A program made the translations under genes and the position numbers. A stretch of 64,000 bases of DNA from Myxococcales bacterium (GTDB lineage Bacteria > Myxococcota > Myxococcia > Myxococcales > Myxococcaceae), in contig JADLDB010000062.1 of NCBI GenBank assembly GCA_020846875.1, forward strand, positions 62,001 to 126,000, in the 5' to 3' direction. Position 1 is the stretch's first letter. The number at the start of each line of letters is the position of its first letter. The notes beneath the pieces were generated by a model. That model did no database searches and was not told the DNA's origin. It saw only the letters and a program-made list of their open reading frames with translations. This document shows positions 57,499 to 64,000 of this stretch, piece after piece.

Positions 57499-59436
57499 GT
57501 GACGTCCTTCACCGACGCCGAGCGTCATGCCCTGTCCCTGCTGGCGGTGACGGCGCTCCCTCCGGGGCGCCTGCTCCCGGGCGCCACCGACGCCACCGTC
57601 ACCCGCGCCGAGCGCCTCCTCGCCGAGCTCCCCGCGTCCATCTCTTCCGGCTACCGGCGCCTCCTCGTCACGCTCGACGCACAGTCATTACTCGGCCACC
57701 GCGCGCGCTTCGTCGAGCTCCCCCTGGGCAAGCGCCTCGACGTGCTGTCCCGCCTGGAGCAGGGCGAGTTCTCCCGCCTGGCGCTGCGCGGCCTCCTCGC
57801 GCCCCTCAAGCTGGCGCACTTCGACGATCCCCACGTCTACGCGGCGCTGGGCTGCCGGTACGCCGTCGATCCCCCCCTCAGGCCGGAGCGGGCCCGTTGG
57901 CGCTCGCAGGTCTTCGACGCCTCCACCCTGCCGGCCGGCGAGGCGCTCGAGTGCGACGTGGTGGTGGTGGGCACGGGCGCAGGTGGAGCGCCGGTGGCCA
58001 AAGTGCTGGCCGAGCGCGGCCACGCGGTGCTGCTGGTGGAAGAAGGTCCCCTCTTCACCCGCCAGGACTTCACCGGCCGGCCGCTCCAGATGATGAAGCA
58101 GATGTACCGGCGCGCCGGCGCCACGGTGGCCTTCGGGAACACCGCCATCCCCATTCCCCTGGGGCGCGGAGTCGGCGGCACCACGCTGATCAACTCGGGC
58201 ACCTGCTTCCGCGCGCCGCGCCCGGTGCTCGATGGGTGGGCCGGGGAAGGGCTGACCGCGCTGGGCGGCGACGGGCTGACGCGCTTCTACGACGAGGTGG
58301 AAGAGGTGCTGGGCGTGGGCCCGTCCTCTCCGGAGGCGCTCGGCGCGCCGGCGCGGCTGATCGCGAAGGGCTGCGACGCGCTGGGCTGGTCCCACCACCC
58401 GCTACGGCGCAACGCCCCCGGCTGCGACGGCCAGGGCCTGTGCTGCTTTGGCTGCCCGACGGACGCGAAGCGCTCCACCAACGTCTCGTACGTCCCGCTG
58501 GCGCTTGAGAAGGGCGCGCAGTTGATGACGGGCTTCGAGGTGACGAAGGTGCTCACCGAAGGCGACGCGGCGGTGGGCGTGGAGGGCGTCGTCGCCGGGC
58601 AGCAGACGCGCCTCAGCGTGCGCGCGAAGGCGGTGGTGCTGGCCTGCGGCTCGCTCCTCACCCCCGGGCTGTTGCACCGCAACGGACTGGGCCGCACGTC
58701 CGGACAGCTCGGGCGCAACCTGAGCATTCACCCGGCGTCGGCGGGCATGGGCCTCTTCGACGAGGACACCAACGCCTGGCGCACCGTGCCGCAGGGCTAC
58801 GCGATCGACGAGTTCGCCGGCGACGGGCTGTACTTCGAAGGTGGGCAGGTACCGCTGGACCTCTCCGCGGTGTCCTTGTCCGGCTTCGGCCCGTCCTTCG
58901 TCGCGCTGATGGAGCGCTTCAACCAGACCTTCACCTTCGGCTTCATGGTGAAGGACAGCTCGCGCGGAAGGGTGACGAGCGGGAAGGACGGCGCGCCCCG
59001 CATCACCTACGTGGTGAACGAGCGCGACCGGGCGAAGCTGCAGCGCGGGTTCGGCCTGTTGGCGCGGGTCTACTTCGCCGCGGGCGCGAAGGCGGTGTAC
59101 CTGCCCGTCCTGGGCTTCGAGCGGCTGCGCTCGCTGGCCGACGTGGACCGCTTCGAGCGGGCGAAGGTGCCGGCGCGCCACATGGATCTCACCGCCTACC
59201 ACCCGCTGGGGACCGCGAGAATGGGCGTCGATCCGCTGCAGTCGGTGGTGAACGTCGATCACGAGCTGCACGACTTGAACAACCTCTTCGTGTGCGACGG
59301 CTCGGTGGTCCCGTCCTCGCTGGGGGTCAACCCGCAGGTGACGATCATGGCCCTGTCTCTGAGGGCGGGCGAGGGCATCCACCGCCGGCTCGAGCGGTTG
59401 ACCGCGAGGAGCGCCGGCGTCTTGAGGAGCGCCTGA
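57499..59436 (+). CDS. GMC-family FAD oxidoreductase with fused N-terminal helper domain (long-chain alcohol oxidase type)
   Basis: A 645-residue flavoenzyme from GTG 57499. Residues 1-130 (LPPGRLLPGATDATV, LAPLKLAHFDDPHVYAALG, PLRPERARW) are the domain that is a separate gene beside the other GMC enzyme (16587-16979). The FAD motif VVVGTGAGGAPVAKVLAERG, VGGTTLINSGTCFRAP, the Cys cluster CDGQGLCCFGCPTDAK, the AYHPLGTARMG His motif and SLGVNPQVTIMAL are intact. These are the marks of long-chain fatty alcohol oxidases. With the FadR-linked aldehyde dehydrogenase it would oxidise alcohol to aldehyde; the substrate is inferred. Confidence 0.93.
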   Translation: MTSFTDAERHALSLLAVTALPPGRLLPGATDATVTRAERLLAELPASISSGYRRLLVTLDAQSLLGHRARFVELPLGKRLDVLSRLEQGEFSRLALRGLLAPLKLAHFDDPHVYAALGCRYAVDPPLRPERARWRSQVFDASTLPAGEALECDVVVVGTGAGGAPVAKVLAERGHAVLLVEEGPLFTRQDFTGRPLQMMKQMYRRAGATVAFGNTAIPIPLGRGVGGTTLINSGTCFRAPRPVLDGWAGEGLTALGGDGLTRFYDEVEEVLGVGPSSPEALGAPARLIAKGCDALGWSHHPLRRNAPGCDGQGLCCFGCPTDAKRSTNVSYVPLALEKGAQLMTGFEVTKVLTEGDAAVGVEGVVAGQQTRLSVRAKAVVLACGSLLTPGLLHRNGLGRTSGQLGRNLSIHPASAGMGLFDEDTNAWRTVPQGYAIDEFAGDGLYFEGGQVPLDLSAVSLSGFGPSFVALMERFNQTFTFGFMVKDSSRGRVTSGKDGAPRITYVVNERDRAKLQRGFGLLARVYFAAGAKAVYLPVLGFERLRSLADVDRFERAKVPARHMDLTAYHPLGTARMGVDPLQSVVNVDHELHDLNNLFVCDGSVVPSSLGVNPQVTIMALSLRAGEGIHRRLERLTARSAGVLRSA

Positions 59437-59472
59437 GCCTTCCGGTGGCGCTGCGTCCCCGACGGCGCGACA

Positions 59473-60138
59473 ATGGCGGCGATGTCCCGCGCGTCCCGCT
59501 TCGACAAGCTCGAGAACGAGCGCCGGCCGGCCGCCGAGCAGAAGTCCGGCGCCTCCCTCGAGCGCTTCAGCGAGGCGCCCGCCCCCGCGCCTCTGGAGGA
59601 CCAGGCGCCCGGCCCGGCCGGCACCCTGGACCGCTTCTCGTCCGACGGCAGCGACGCCGTGCGGACCAACGACGACGAGCTGGCGGCCCTCCCCTTCCTG
59701 GTGTGCCCCGCGTGCGGAGGTCAGGCGGGCAAGTTCGACGTGTCCTGCTTCAACTGCGGCACGCGGCTCGACACCCGCGAAGCGCGCGCGCACAACCTGG
59801 AGCGGCTGAAGGGGCTGGAAACCGAGCGCGCGGAAGAGCAGGCCCGGGTGGAGGCAAGACGCGAAGCGGAGATCGCCGACGCCGCGCAGCTTCGCCAGGG
59901 CCAGCGCGCAGTGCTGGAGAAGCAGCTCGACGACATCAAGCGCGCTCACGGCGGAGGCAACGACGAGCTGATCCGCTACGTCGGGGTGTGGATCGCCATC
60001 GTGGTGAGCGCGGTGCTGGCGATGCAGCTGTCCGGCGGGCTGCGCTTCTTCTTCGCGCTGCTGACCCTGGTGCTGCTGGCGACGCGGCTCCCGGTGGGTG
60101 CGTGGAAAGTGCTGGGGAAGCACATCGATCGACGGTGA
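59473..60138 (+). CDS. Zinc-ribbon membrane protein
   Basis: A 221-residue protein. A disordered N terminus (about 1-70), a zinc ribbon with two Cys pairs (CPACGG near 78 and CFNCGT near 92), a charged coiled coil (ERLKGLETERAEEQARVEARREAE), and two C-terminal hydrophobic helices (VGVWIAIVVSAVLAMQL, LRFFFALLTLVLLAT). A second ATG at 59482 is possible. Probably a cytosolic zinc-binding coil anchored in the membrane; function unknown. It is 36 bp downstream of the GMC oxidase and may be in its transcript. Confidence 0.75.
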   Translation: MAAMSRASRFDKLENERRPAAEQKSGASLERFSEAPAPAPLEDQAPGPAGTLDRFSSDGSDAVRTNDDELAALPFLVCPACGGQAGKFDVSCFNCGTRLDTREARAHNLERLKGLETERAEEQARVEARREAEIADAAQLRQGQRAVLEKQLDDIKRAHGGGNDELIRYVGVWIAIVVSAVLAMQLSGGLRFFFALLTLVLLATRLPVGAWKVLGKHIDRR

Positions 60139-60154
60139 ACCCCAAGGAGGGCTG

Positions 60155-60408
60155 ATGGCGCGCGTCGCGGGCCTTGGCGGGGTGTTCTTCAAGTCGAAGG
60201 ACCCGAAGAAGCTGGGGGCGTGGTACCGCAAGCACCTGGGAGTGGACGTGCGGGACTGGGCCGGCGCGGCGTTCGACTGGAGGGAGGGCGCGAAGGTGAA
60301 GATCGACAGGAAGCCGATGGAGGTGAGCGCTTCGCCTGGGTCTACGATCCGGAAGGCCGCGAGCTCGAGCTGTGGGAGCCCGCGCCCGTGTCCCGGCGGA
60401 AGAAGTAG
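60155..60408 (+). pseudogene. VOC-family (glyoxalase-like) gene with internal deletion and frameshift
   Basis: ATG 60155, preceded by AAGGAGG, starts LGGVFFKSKDPKKLGAWYRKHLGVDVRDWAGAAFDW with the usual VOC N terminus (split here: GVFFKSKDPKKLGAWYRKHL). The family's next 55 or so residues are missing. After a short piece (REGAKVKIDRKPMEV) the frame shifts and the C-terminal strand appears (RFAWVYDPEGRELELWEP) followed by a stop at 60408. The original enzyme would be about 130 residues. The good ribosome site suggests recent loss. Confidence 0.65.
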
Positions 60409-61068
60409 TCAGTCGAAGGGCGGCAGGCGCCCGTCCAGCACCACGCGGCGGCGCTGAATGGAGGTGACGCCTGCGCGGCGGGCGATGACCAGCGCGCGCT
60501 CGCACTCCGCCCAGACCAGCGGGCCCAGCACCTGCCAGTGGGACGGATCCACCACCGTGAGCTCCAGCGCGCTCAAGGTGAACTCGAGGCCCGGAAGCTT
60601 CGCAGCCAGCGCGGTCCGCGTCGCCGGCACCAGCGCGTCGGTGAGCGGTTGATCGGCGGTCGGCCCCAGCAGCACCGCGAAGCCGTCGGTGTGAAGGCGC
60701 ACCACCTTGGCGCGGGGGCAGACGGACTTCATCGCCTCCACCATCGCCCGGAGCGCGGCGTCACCGGCGGGCAGACCGTGCTCCATGTTGAAGACGGTGA
60801 ACTCCAGGGGATCGACCAGCACCGCGCCCAGCACCCAGCCGTCGGAGTGGCCGTGGGTGGACAGATCGTACTCCTCCTTGAGCAGCGACCCGTCCTTGAG
60901 CGCCAGGGCGTGGAAGGCCCCGGACACCGCGTCCGGGTAGCCGCGGCGGTGCAGCTCCGCGTCCACCACCTGATCCACCAGCCACGACGGCCCGTCGGGT
61001 CGTCCCTGCGCGGTGGGGAACAGCGCCAAAAGGGCCTTCGCGCTGCGCTCGGAGATGGAGTGCGTCAT
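60409..61068 (-). CDS. Hypothetical cytosolic protein
   Basis: A 219-residue protein from ATG 61068 (MTHSISERSAKALLALFPTA). It alternates helices and strands (WVLGAVLVDPLEFTVFNMEHGL, ALRAMVEAMKSVCPRAKVVRL, TRTALAAKLPGLEFTLSALELTVV) without signal peptide or known motif. Its stop abuts that of the convergent VOC remnant. Unrecognised; codon use is typical, so it is probably expressed. Confidence 0.7.
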   Translation of the reverse strand: MTHSISERSAKALLALFPTAQGRPDGPSWLVDQVVDAELHRRGYPDAVSGAFHALALKDGSLLKEEYDLSTHGHSDGWVLGAVLVDPLEFTVFNMEHGLPAGDAALRAMVEAMKSVCPRAKVVRLHTDGFAVLLGPTADQPLTDALVPATRTALAAKLPGLEFTLSALELTVVDPSHWQVLGPLVWAECERALVIARRAGVTSIQRRRVVLDGRLPPFD

Positions 61069-61162
61069 GTCCGCCCGCGTACGCGAGGCCCGCGCGCCCC
61101 GCAACTGGCCGTGCGGCGCTGGGCCGCGAGACAGCCGCCCCCTGCGCCGGTAAGGAAGCGCC

Positions 61163-62275
61163 ATGCAGCCGCGAGACATCGCCCTGGTCGTCATCGTCGG
61201 ACTGGCGCTCGGCCTGGCGGCCCTCTTCGCGTTGAGGAAGCTGGGGCCGGCCGACGGGTCCGCCGCGGAGTCGTACGCGCACCAGGCGGACAAGGCGGAA
61301 GCGCTGCCCGAGCTCTGGCCGGTGCCGGACTTCAGCTACCTCGATCAACACGGCAAGACGGTGACGCCCCAGGCGCTGCGCGGGCAGGTGTGGGTGGCCA
61401 ACTTCATCTTCACCCAGTGCCGCACGGTGTGCCCCTTGCTCACCTCGAAGCTGGTGCAGCTGCAGCGGCTGCTCGCGGGGGTGGACGTGCGCTTCGTGTC
61501 CGTGTCCGTCGATCCCGCGCACGACTCACCCGAGGTGCTGAGGGCGTACCAGGACAAGTGGGCGCCGGAGGAGACGCGGTGGACGTTGCTCTCCACTGAC
61601 GAGAAGACGCTGGCGGCCACGGCGGCGGGGTTCAAGATCGCCGCGGCGCAGTCCGACAGCGGCGTGGATCCGATCATCCACAGCGCCGTCTTCGTGCTGG
61701 TCGACGGCCGGGGCGTGGTGCGCGGGGCCTTCTCCAGCGAGGACCGGGCCGACTTCCTGGCGCTGGTGAAGGCGGCGAAGAAGCTGGCGGGCCAGGAGAC
61801 GAAGCAGGCGCCCGCGCTCGCGGTGGATGGGCCGTCGCTCTACCACCAACTCTCCTGCGCCGGGTGCCACGAGCGGCCGGACCTGGCGCCTCCGCTGGGT
61901 GGGCGCGCCGGGAAGCGCCAGGAGCTCACCAACGGGCAGTTGGCCGTGTTCGACGACGCGTACGTCACCGAGTCGATCCTCACCCCACAGGTGAGGATGG
62001 TGCGCGGGTACACCCTGCTGATGCCGGCATACGACGCGCTGCTCGACGAAGCGCGGCTCAAAGCGCTCGTGGACTACGTGATGGCGATGCCTGCCCCTCC
62101 GGAAGAGAGCGCCGGCGCGGCGCGCGTCGAAGCCGATCCCGTGTGCCACATGAAGGTCCGCGTCACCGACAGCACGCCCACGACGAGCTTCGACGGCGGC
62201 ACGTTCTTCTTCTGCGCCGAGATCTGCCGGGAGAAATTCCTGACGACACCGGCGGCGTTCGTCTCCTCGCCCTGA
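61163..62275 (+). CDS. SCO1/SenC - cytochrome c - YHS fusion protein
   Basis: A 370-residue protein anchored by an N-terminal helix (about 6-25). The SCO1/SenC domain (about 45-205) has copper ligands Cys86 and Cys90 (TQCRTVC) and His173 (IIHSAVF). A class I cytochrome c domain follows with CAGCH (Cys232/235, His236) and Met287 in LLMPAYD. The C-terminal YHS domain (about 325-368) has DPVCHMKV and FFCAEICREKF, a probable metal site. SCO1 domains insert copper into the CuA site of cytochrome oxidase; the extra domains suggest combined copper and electron delivery in the periplasm. No oxidase genes lie next to it in the window. Confidence 0.92.
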   Translation: MQPRDIALVVIVGLALGLAALFALRKLGPADGSAAESYAHQADKAEALPELWPVPDFSYLDQHGKTVTPQALRGQVWVANFIFTQCRTVCPLLTSKLVQLQRLLAGVDVRFVSVSVDPAHDSPEVLRAYQDKWAPEETRWTLLSTDEKTLAATAAGFKIAAAQSDSGVDPIIHSAVFVLVDGRGVVRGAFSSEDRADFLALVKAAKKLAGQETKQAPALAVDGPSLYHQLSCAGCHERPDLAPPLGGRAGKRQELTNGQLAVFDDAYVTESILTPQVRMVRGYTLLMPAYDALLDEARLKALVDYVMAMPAPPEESAGAARVEADPVCHMKVRVTDSTPTTSFDGGTFFFCAEICREKFLTTPAAFVSSP

Positions 62276-62306
62276 TCCTCTCCTCCCGATGGGGAAGAGG
62301 GGAGGC
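62276..62306. repeat. REP-like GC-rich palindrome
   Basis: CCTCTCCTCCC-gat-GGGGAAGAGGGGAGG is an imperfect palindrome in the 34-bp gap between two convergent stops (SCO1 fusion and glmS). It resembles the element at 57451 and could act as a bidirectional terminator, although it lacks a T run. Confidence 0.45.
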
Positions 62307-62309
62307 GCC

Positions 62310-64000
62310 TCATTCCACCGTTACGCTCTTGGCCAGGTTCCGCGGCTGATCCACGTCCGTCCCGCGCAAGTCCGCCACGTGGTACGCGAGCAGCTGCAGC
62401 GGCACGGTGGCGATGATCGGCGCCACCAGCGCGCTCGTCTTCGGAATCTCGATCACGTCGTCGGCGAGGCCCTTCACGTGGGAGTCGCCTTCCTCCACCA
62501 CCGCGATCACCAGCCCACTGCGCGCCTTCACCTCTTCGAGGTTCCCGATGATCTTCTCGTAGTGCACGTGCGGCTCCGACGGCGCCGCCACCACCACCGG
62601 CAGCTTCTCGTCGATGAGCGCGATCGGCCCGTGCTTCATCTCCCCGCCCGCGTAGCCCTCCGCGTGGATGTACGAGATCTCCTTCAGCTTCAGCGCGCCC
62701 TCCAGCGCCACCGACTGCATCGGCCCGCGCCCGAGGAACAGGAAGTCCGTCGCGTTCATGTACTTGCGCGCCACCTCCTTCACGTGCGGCTCCGCCTTCA
62801 GCACGTGCTCGACGTGGGCCGGCACCTCCGCGAGCGCCTTCAGGTGTTCCTGCGCCTGCGCCACCGTCAGCGTGCCCTTCGCCCGCCCCAGCTTGATGGC
62901 GAGCAGGTACAGCCCCACCAACTGCGTGGTGAAGGCCTTGGTGGACGCCACGCCGATCTCCGGCCCGGCGTTGGTCAGCACCGTGAAGTCCGCCTCGCGC
63001 GTCATCGCCGAGCCGACCGCGTTGCACAGCGTCATCGTCGTCGCGCCGCGCGCCTTCGCCTCGCGCATCGCCGCCAGCGTGTCCAGGGTCTCGCCCGACT
63101 GGGAGATGGCGACGGCCAACTGCCCCTTCGTCACCAGCGGATCGCGGTAGCGGAACTCGCTGGCCAGCTCGACCTCCACCGGCAGCTTCGCCAGGTGCTC
63201 GATCATCCACTTGCCCGCCAGGCCCGAGTGGTACGAGGTGCCGCAGGCGAGGATCCACACCCGATCCATCGCCTTCACCTGCTCGTCGGTGAGCGACCAG
63301 CCGTCGAAGTGCACCGTGCCTTCGCTGCGCAGCATCCGCCCCCGCAGGGTGTCCGCCACCGCGCGCGGCTGCTCGCAGATCTCCTTGTGCATGAAGTGCT
63401 TGTGGCCGCCCTTCTCCGCCATGCCCGGCGTCCAGTCGATGCGCCGCACCGACCGCTTCGCCACCGCGCCGTCCCTCGAGAAGAGCTGCACCTGCTCCTT
63501 CATCACCACCGCCAGATCTCCGTCCTCCATGAAGATCACGTCGCGGGTGTGCTCGAGCAGCGCCGGCACGTCACTGGCCACGAAGTTCTCTCCCTGCGAG
63601 AGCCCCAGCACCATCGGCTGCGCCTCCCGGGTGGCGACGATGCGCTTCGGATCCGCCTCCGCCACCGCCACCAGCGCGTACGTGCCCTTCACCCGGGCCA
63701 CCGCCGCCTTCACCGCCGCGGGCAGGTCCTTCCCCCCCTTGAGCTCCTCGCGGATCAGGTGGGCGAACACCTCGCTGTCCGTCTCCGAGGAGAAGACGTG
63801 GCCCTTCGCCTTGAGCTCGGCCTTGAGCGCCAGGTGGTTCTCGATGATCCCGTTGTGCACCACCGACACGCCCTCGAAGGTGTGTGGGTGCGCGTTGTCG
63901 TCGCTGGGGCGGCCGTGCGTCGCCCACCGCGTGTGACCGATCCCCACCATGCCCCTGGGGGACTCCTTCTCCACCTTGCCTTCGAGGTTCCTGAGCTTCC
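62310..64000 (-). CDS. glmS: Glutamine-fructose-6-phosphate aminotransferase (5' end outside window)
   Basis: Makes glucosamine-6-phosphate from fructose-6-phosphate and glutamine, the first step towards UDP-GlcNAc for peptidoglycan and LPS. The last roughly 563 residues are visible and the frame stays open through the right edge (KLRNLEGKVEKES...), so the N-terminal Cys1 and about 45 residues lie outside. Visible marks: GIGHTRWATHGRPSDDNAHPH and VVHNGIIENH of the glutaminase domain, two SIS domains (ACGTSYHSGLAGKW, ISQSGETLDTLAAM, GRGPMQSVALEGALKLKE) and the terminal DVDQPRNLAKSVTVE. A glmS ribozyme or other leader would lie beyond the window. Confidence 0.97.
   Translation of the reverse strand, partial: KLRNLEGKVEKESPRGMVGIGHTRWATHGRPSDDNAHPHTFEGVSVVHNGIIENHLALKAELKAKGHVFSSETDSEVFAHLIREELKGGKDLPAAVKAAVARVKGTYALVAVAEADPKRIVATREAQPMVLGLSQGENFVASDVPALLEHTRDVIFMEDGDLAVVMKEQVQLFSRDGAVAKRSVRRIDWTPGMAEKGGHKHFMHKEICEQPRAVADTLRGRMLRSEGTVHFDGWSLTDEQVKAMDRVWILACGTSYHSGLAGKWMIEHLAKLPVEVELASEFRYRDPLVTKGQLAVAISQSGETLDTLAAMREAKARGATTMTLCNAVGSAMTREADFTVLTNAGPEIGVASTKAFTTQLVGLYLLAIKLGRAKGTLTVAQAQEHLKALAEVPAHVEHVLKAEPHVKEVARKYMNATDFLFLGRGPMQSVALEGALKLKEISYIHAEGYAGGEMKHGPIALIDEKLPVVVAAPSEPHVHYEKIIGNLEEVKARSGLVIAVVEEGDSHVKGLADDVIEIPKTSALVAPIIATVPLQLLAYHVADLRGTDVDQPRNLAKSVTVE

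Noticed and set aside
57422-57502. A 26-codon ORF in front of the GMC oxidase as a real gene
   Set aside because: It is a partial copy of the oxidase start followed by a REP-like palindrome. It is reported as a repeat, although a leader role is possible.

Overview
The window looks like a chromosome segment of a very GC-rich member of the Myxococcota. The evidence is the dense, strongly GC3-biased coding on both strands, two FHA-domain sigma-54 activators, a Pkn-type Ser/Thr kinase with a WD-like sensor half, a wealth of lipoproteins and YVTN or choice-of-anchor D proteins, di-heme cytochrome lipoproteins, and proteins with long Pro/Ala-rich linkers. No rRNA, tRNA, CRISPR array or intact insertion sequence was recognised. 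Both edges cut genes: a lipoprotein on the left and glmS on the right.

Layout. 0-14 kb: envelope proteins, gpsA, a di-heme YVTN lipoprotein, a two-component system (4.9-7.1 kb), two unrecognised secreted or effector-like proteins, and a Cpx-like envelope-stress operon (13.9 to 10.7 kb, minus strand) made of a Spy/CpxP-like protein, a small anchored protein, an OmpR-type regulator, a histidine kinase and a Cys-rich lipoprotein. 14-24 kb: DUF4261, a GMC oxidoreductase with a separate helper subunit, dtd, a methyltransferase, an FHA/sigma-54 activator, a 1204-residue TPR-like protein and a coiled-coil pair. 24-29 kb: a DrrAB-like ABC exporter, a C39-like peptidase, a DsbA/FrnE-family oxidoreductase whose first active-site Cys codon is TGA followed by a SECIS-like hairpin, a decayed sigma/kinase remnant, and a glycosyltransferase. 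29-45 kb: a second di-heme YVTN lipoprotein, outer-membrane proteins, an RluA-type pseudouridine synthase, several lipoproteins, a less GC-rich pocket at 36.5-37.9 kb, a murI remnant, and a large M28 peptidase. 45-53 kb: a Ser/Thr kinase, then an FHA/sigma-54 activator with its apparent target (palindromic UAS, -24/-12 promoter, small membrane protein), a Ycf46-like AAA ATPase and an HExxHxxGxxH metalloprotease. 53-64 kb: a frameshifted XRE regulator, a FadR-type divergon linking an aldehyde dehydrogenase to a GMC alcohol-oxidase operon, a truncated VOC gene, a SCO1-cytochrome c-YHS fusion and glmS.

How the parts work together. Four circuits can be read from gene order and DNA sites. (1) A FadR homologue with two perfect TGGT-N3-ACCA operators between it and the divergent aldehyde dehydrogenase; with the downstream GMC oxidase this suggests oxidation of long-chain alcohol to aldehyde to acid under acyl-CoA control. 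(2) A sigma-54 activator followed directly by a UAS and a sigma-54 promoter. (3) A Cpx-like operon with His-rich and Cys-rich extracytoplasmic partners, suggesting metal or envelope stress sensing. (4) A shared CGCAG-N4-CTGCG palindrome upstream of both paralogous di-heme lipoproteins.

The single most striking item is the predicted selenoprotein at 26806-27405 (motif Sec-Pro-Trp-Cys). Several remnants (27.5, 40.4, 53.2 and 60.2 kb) show that gene decay is common here.
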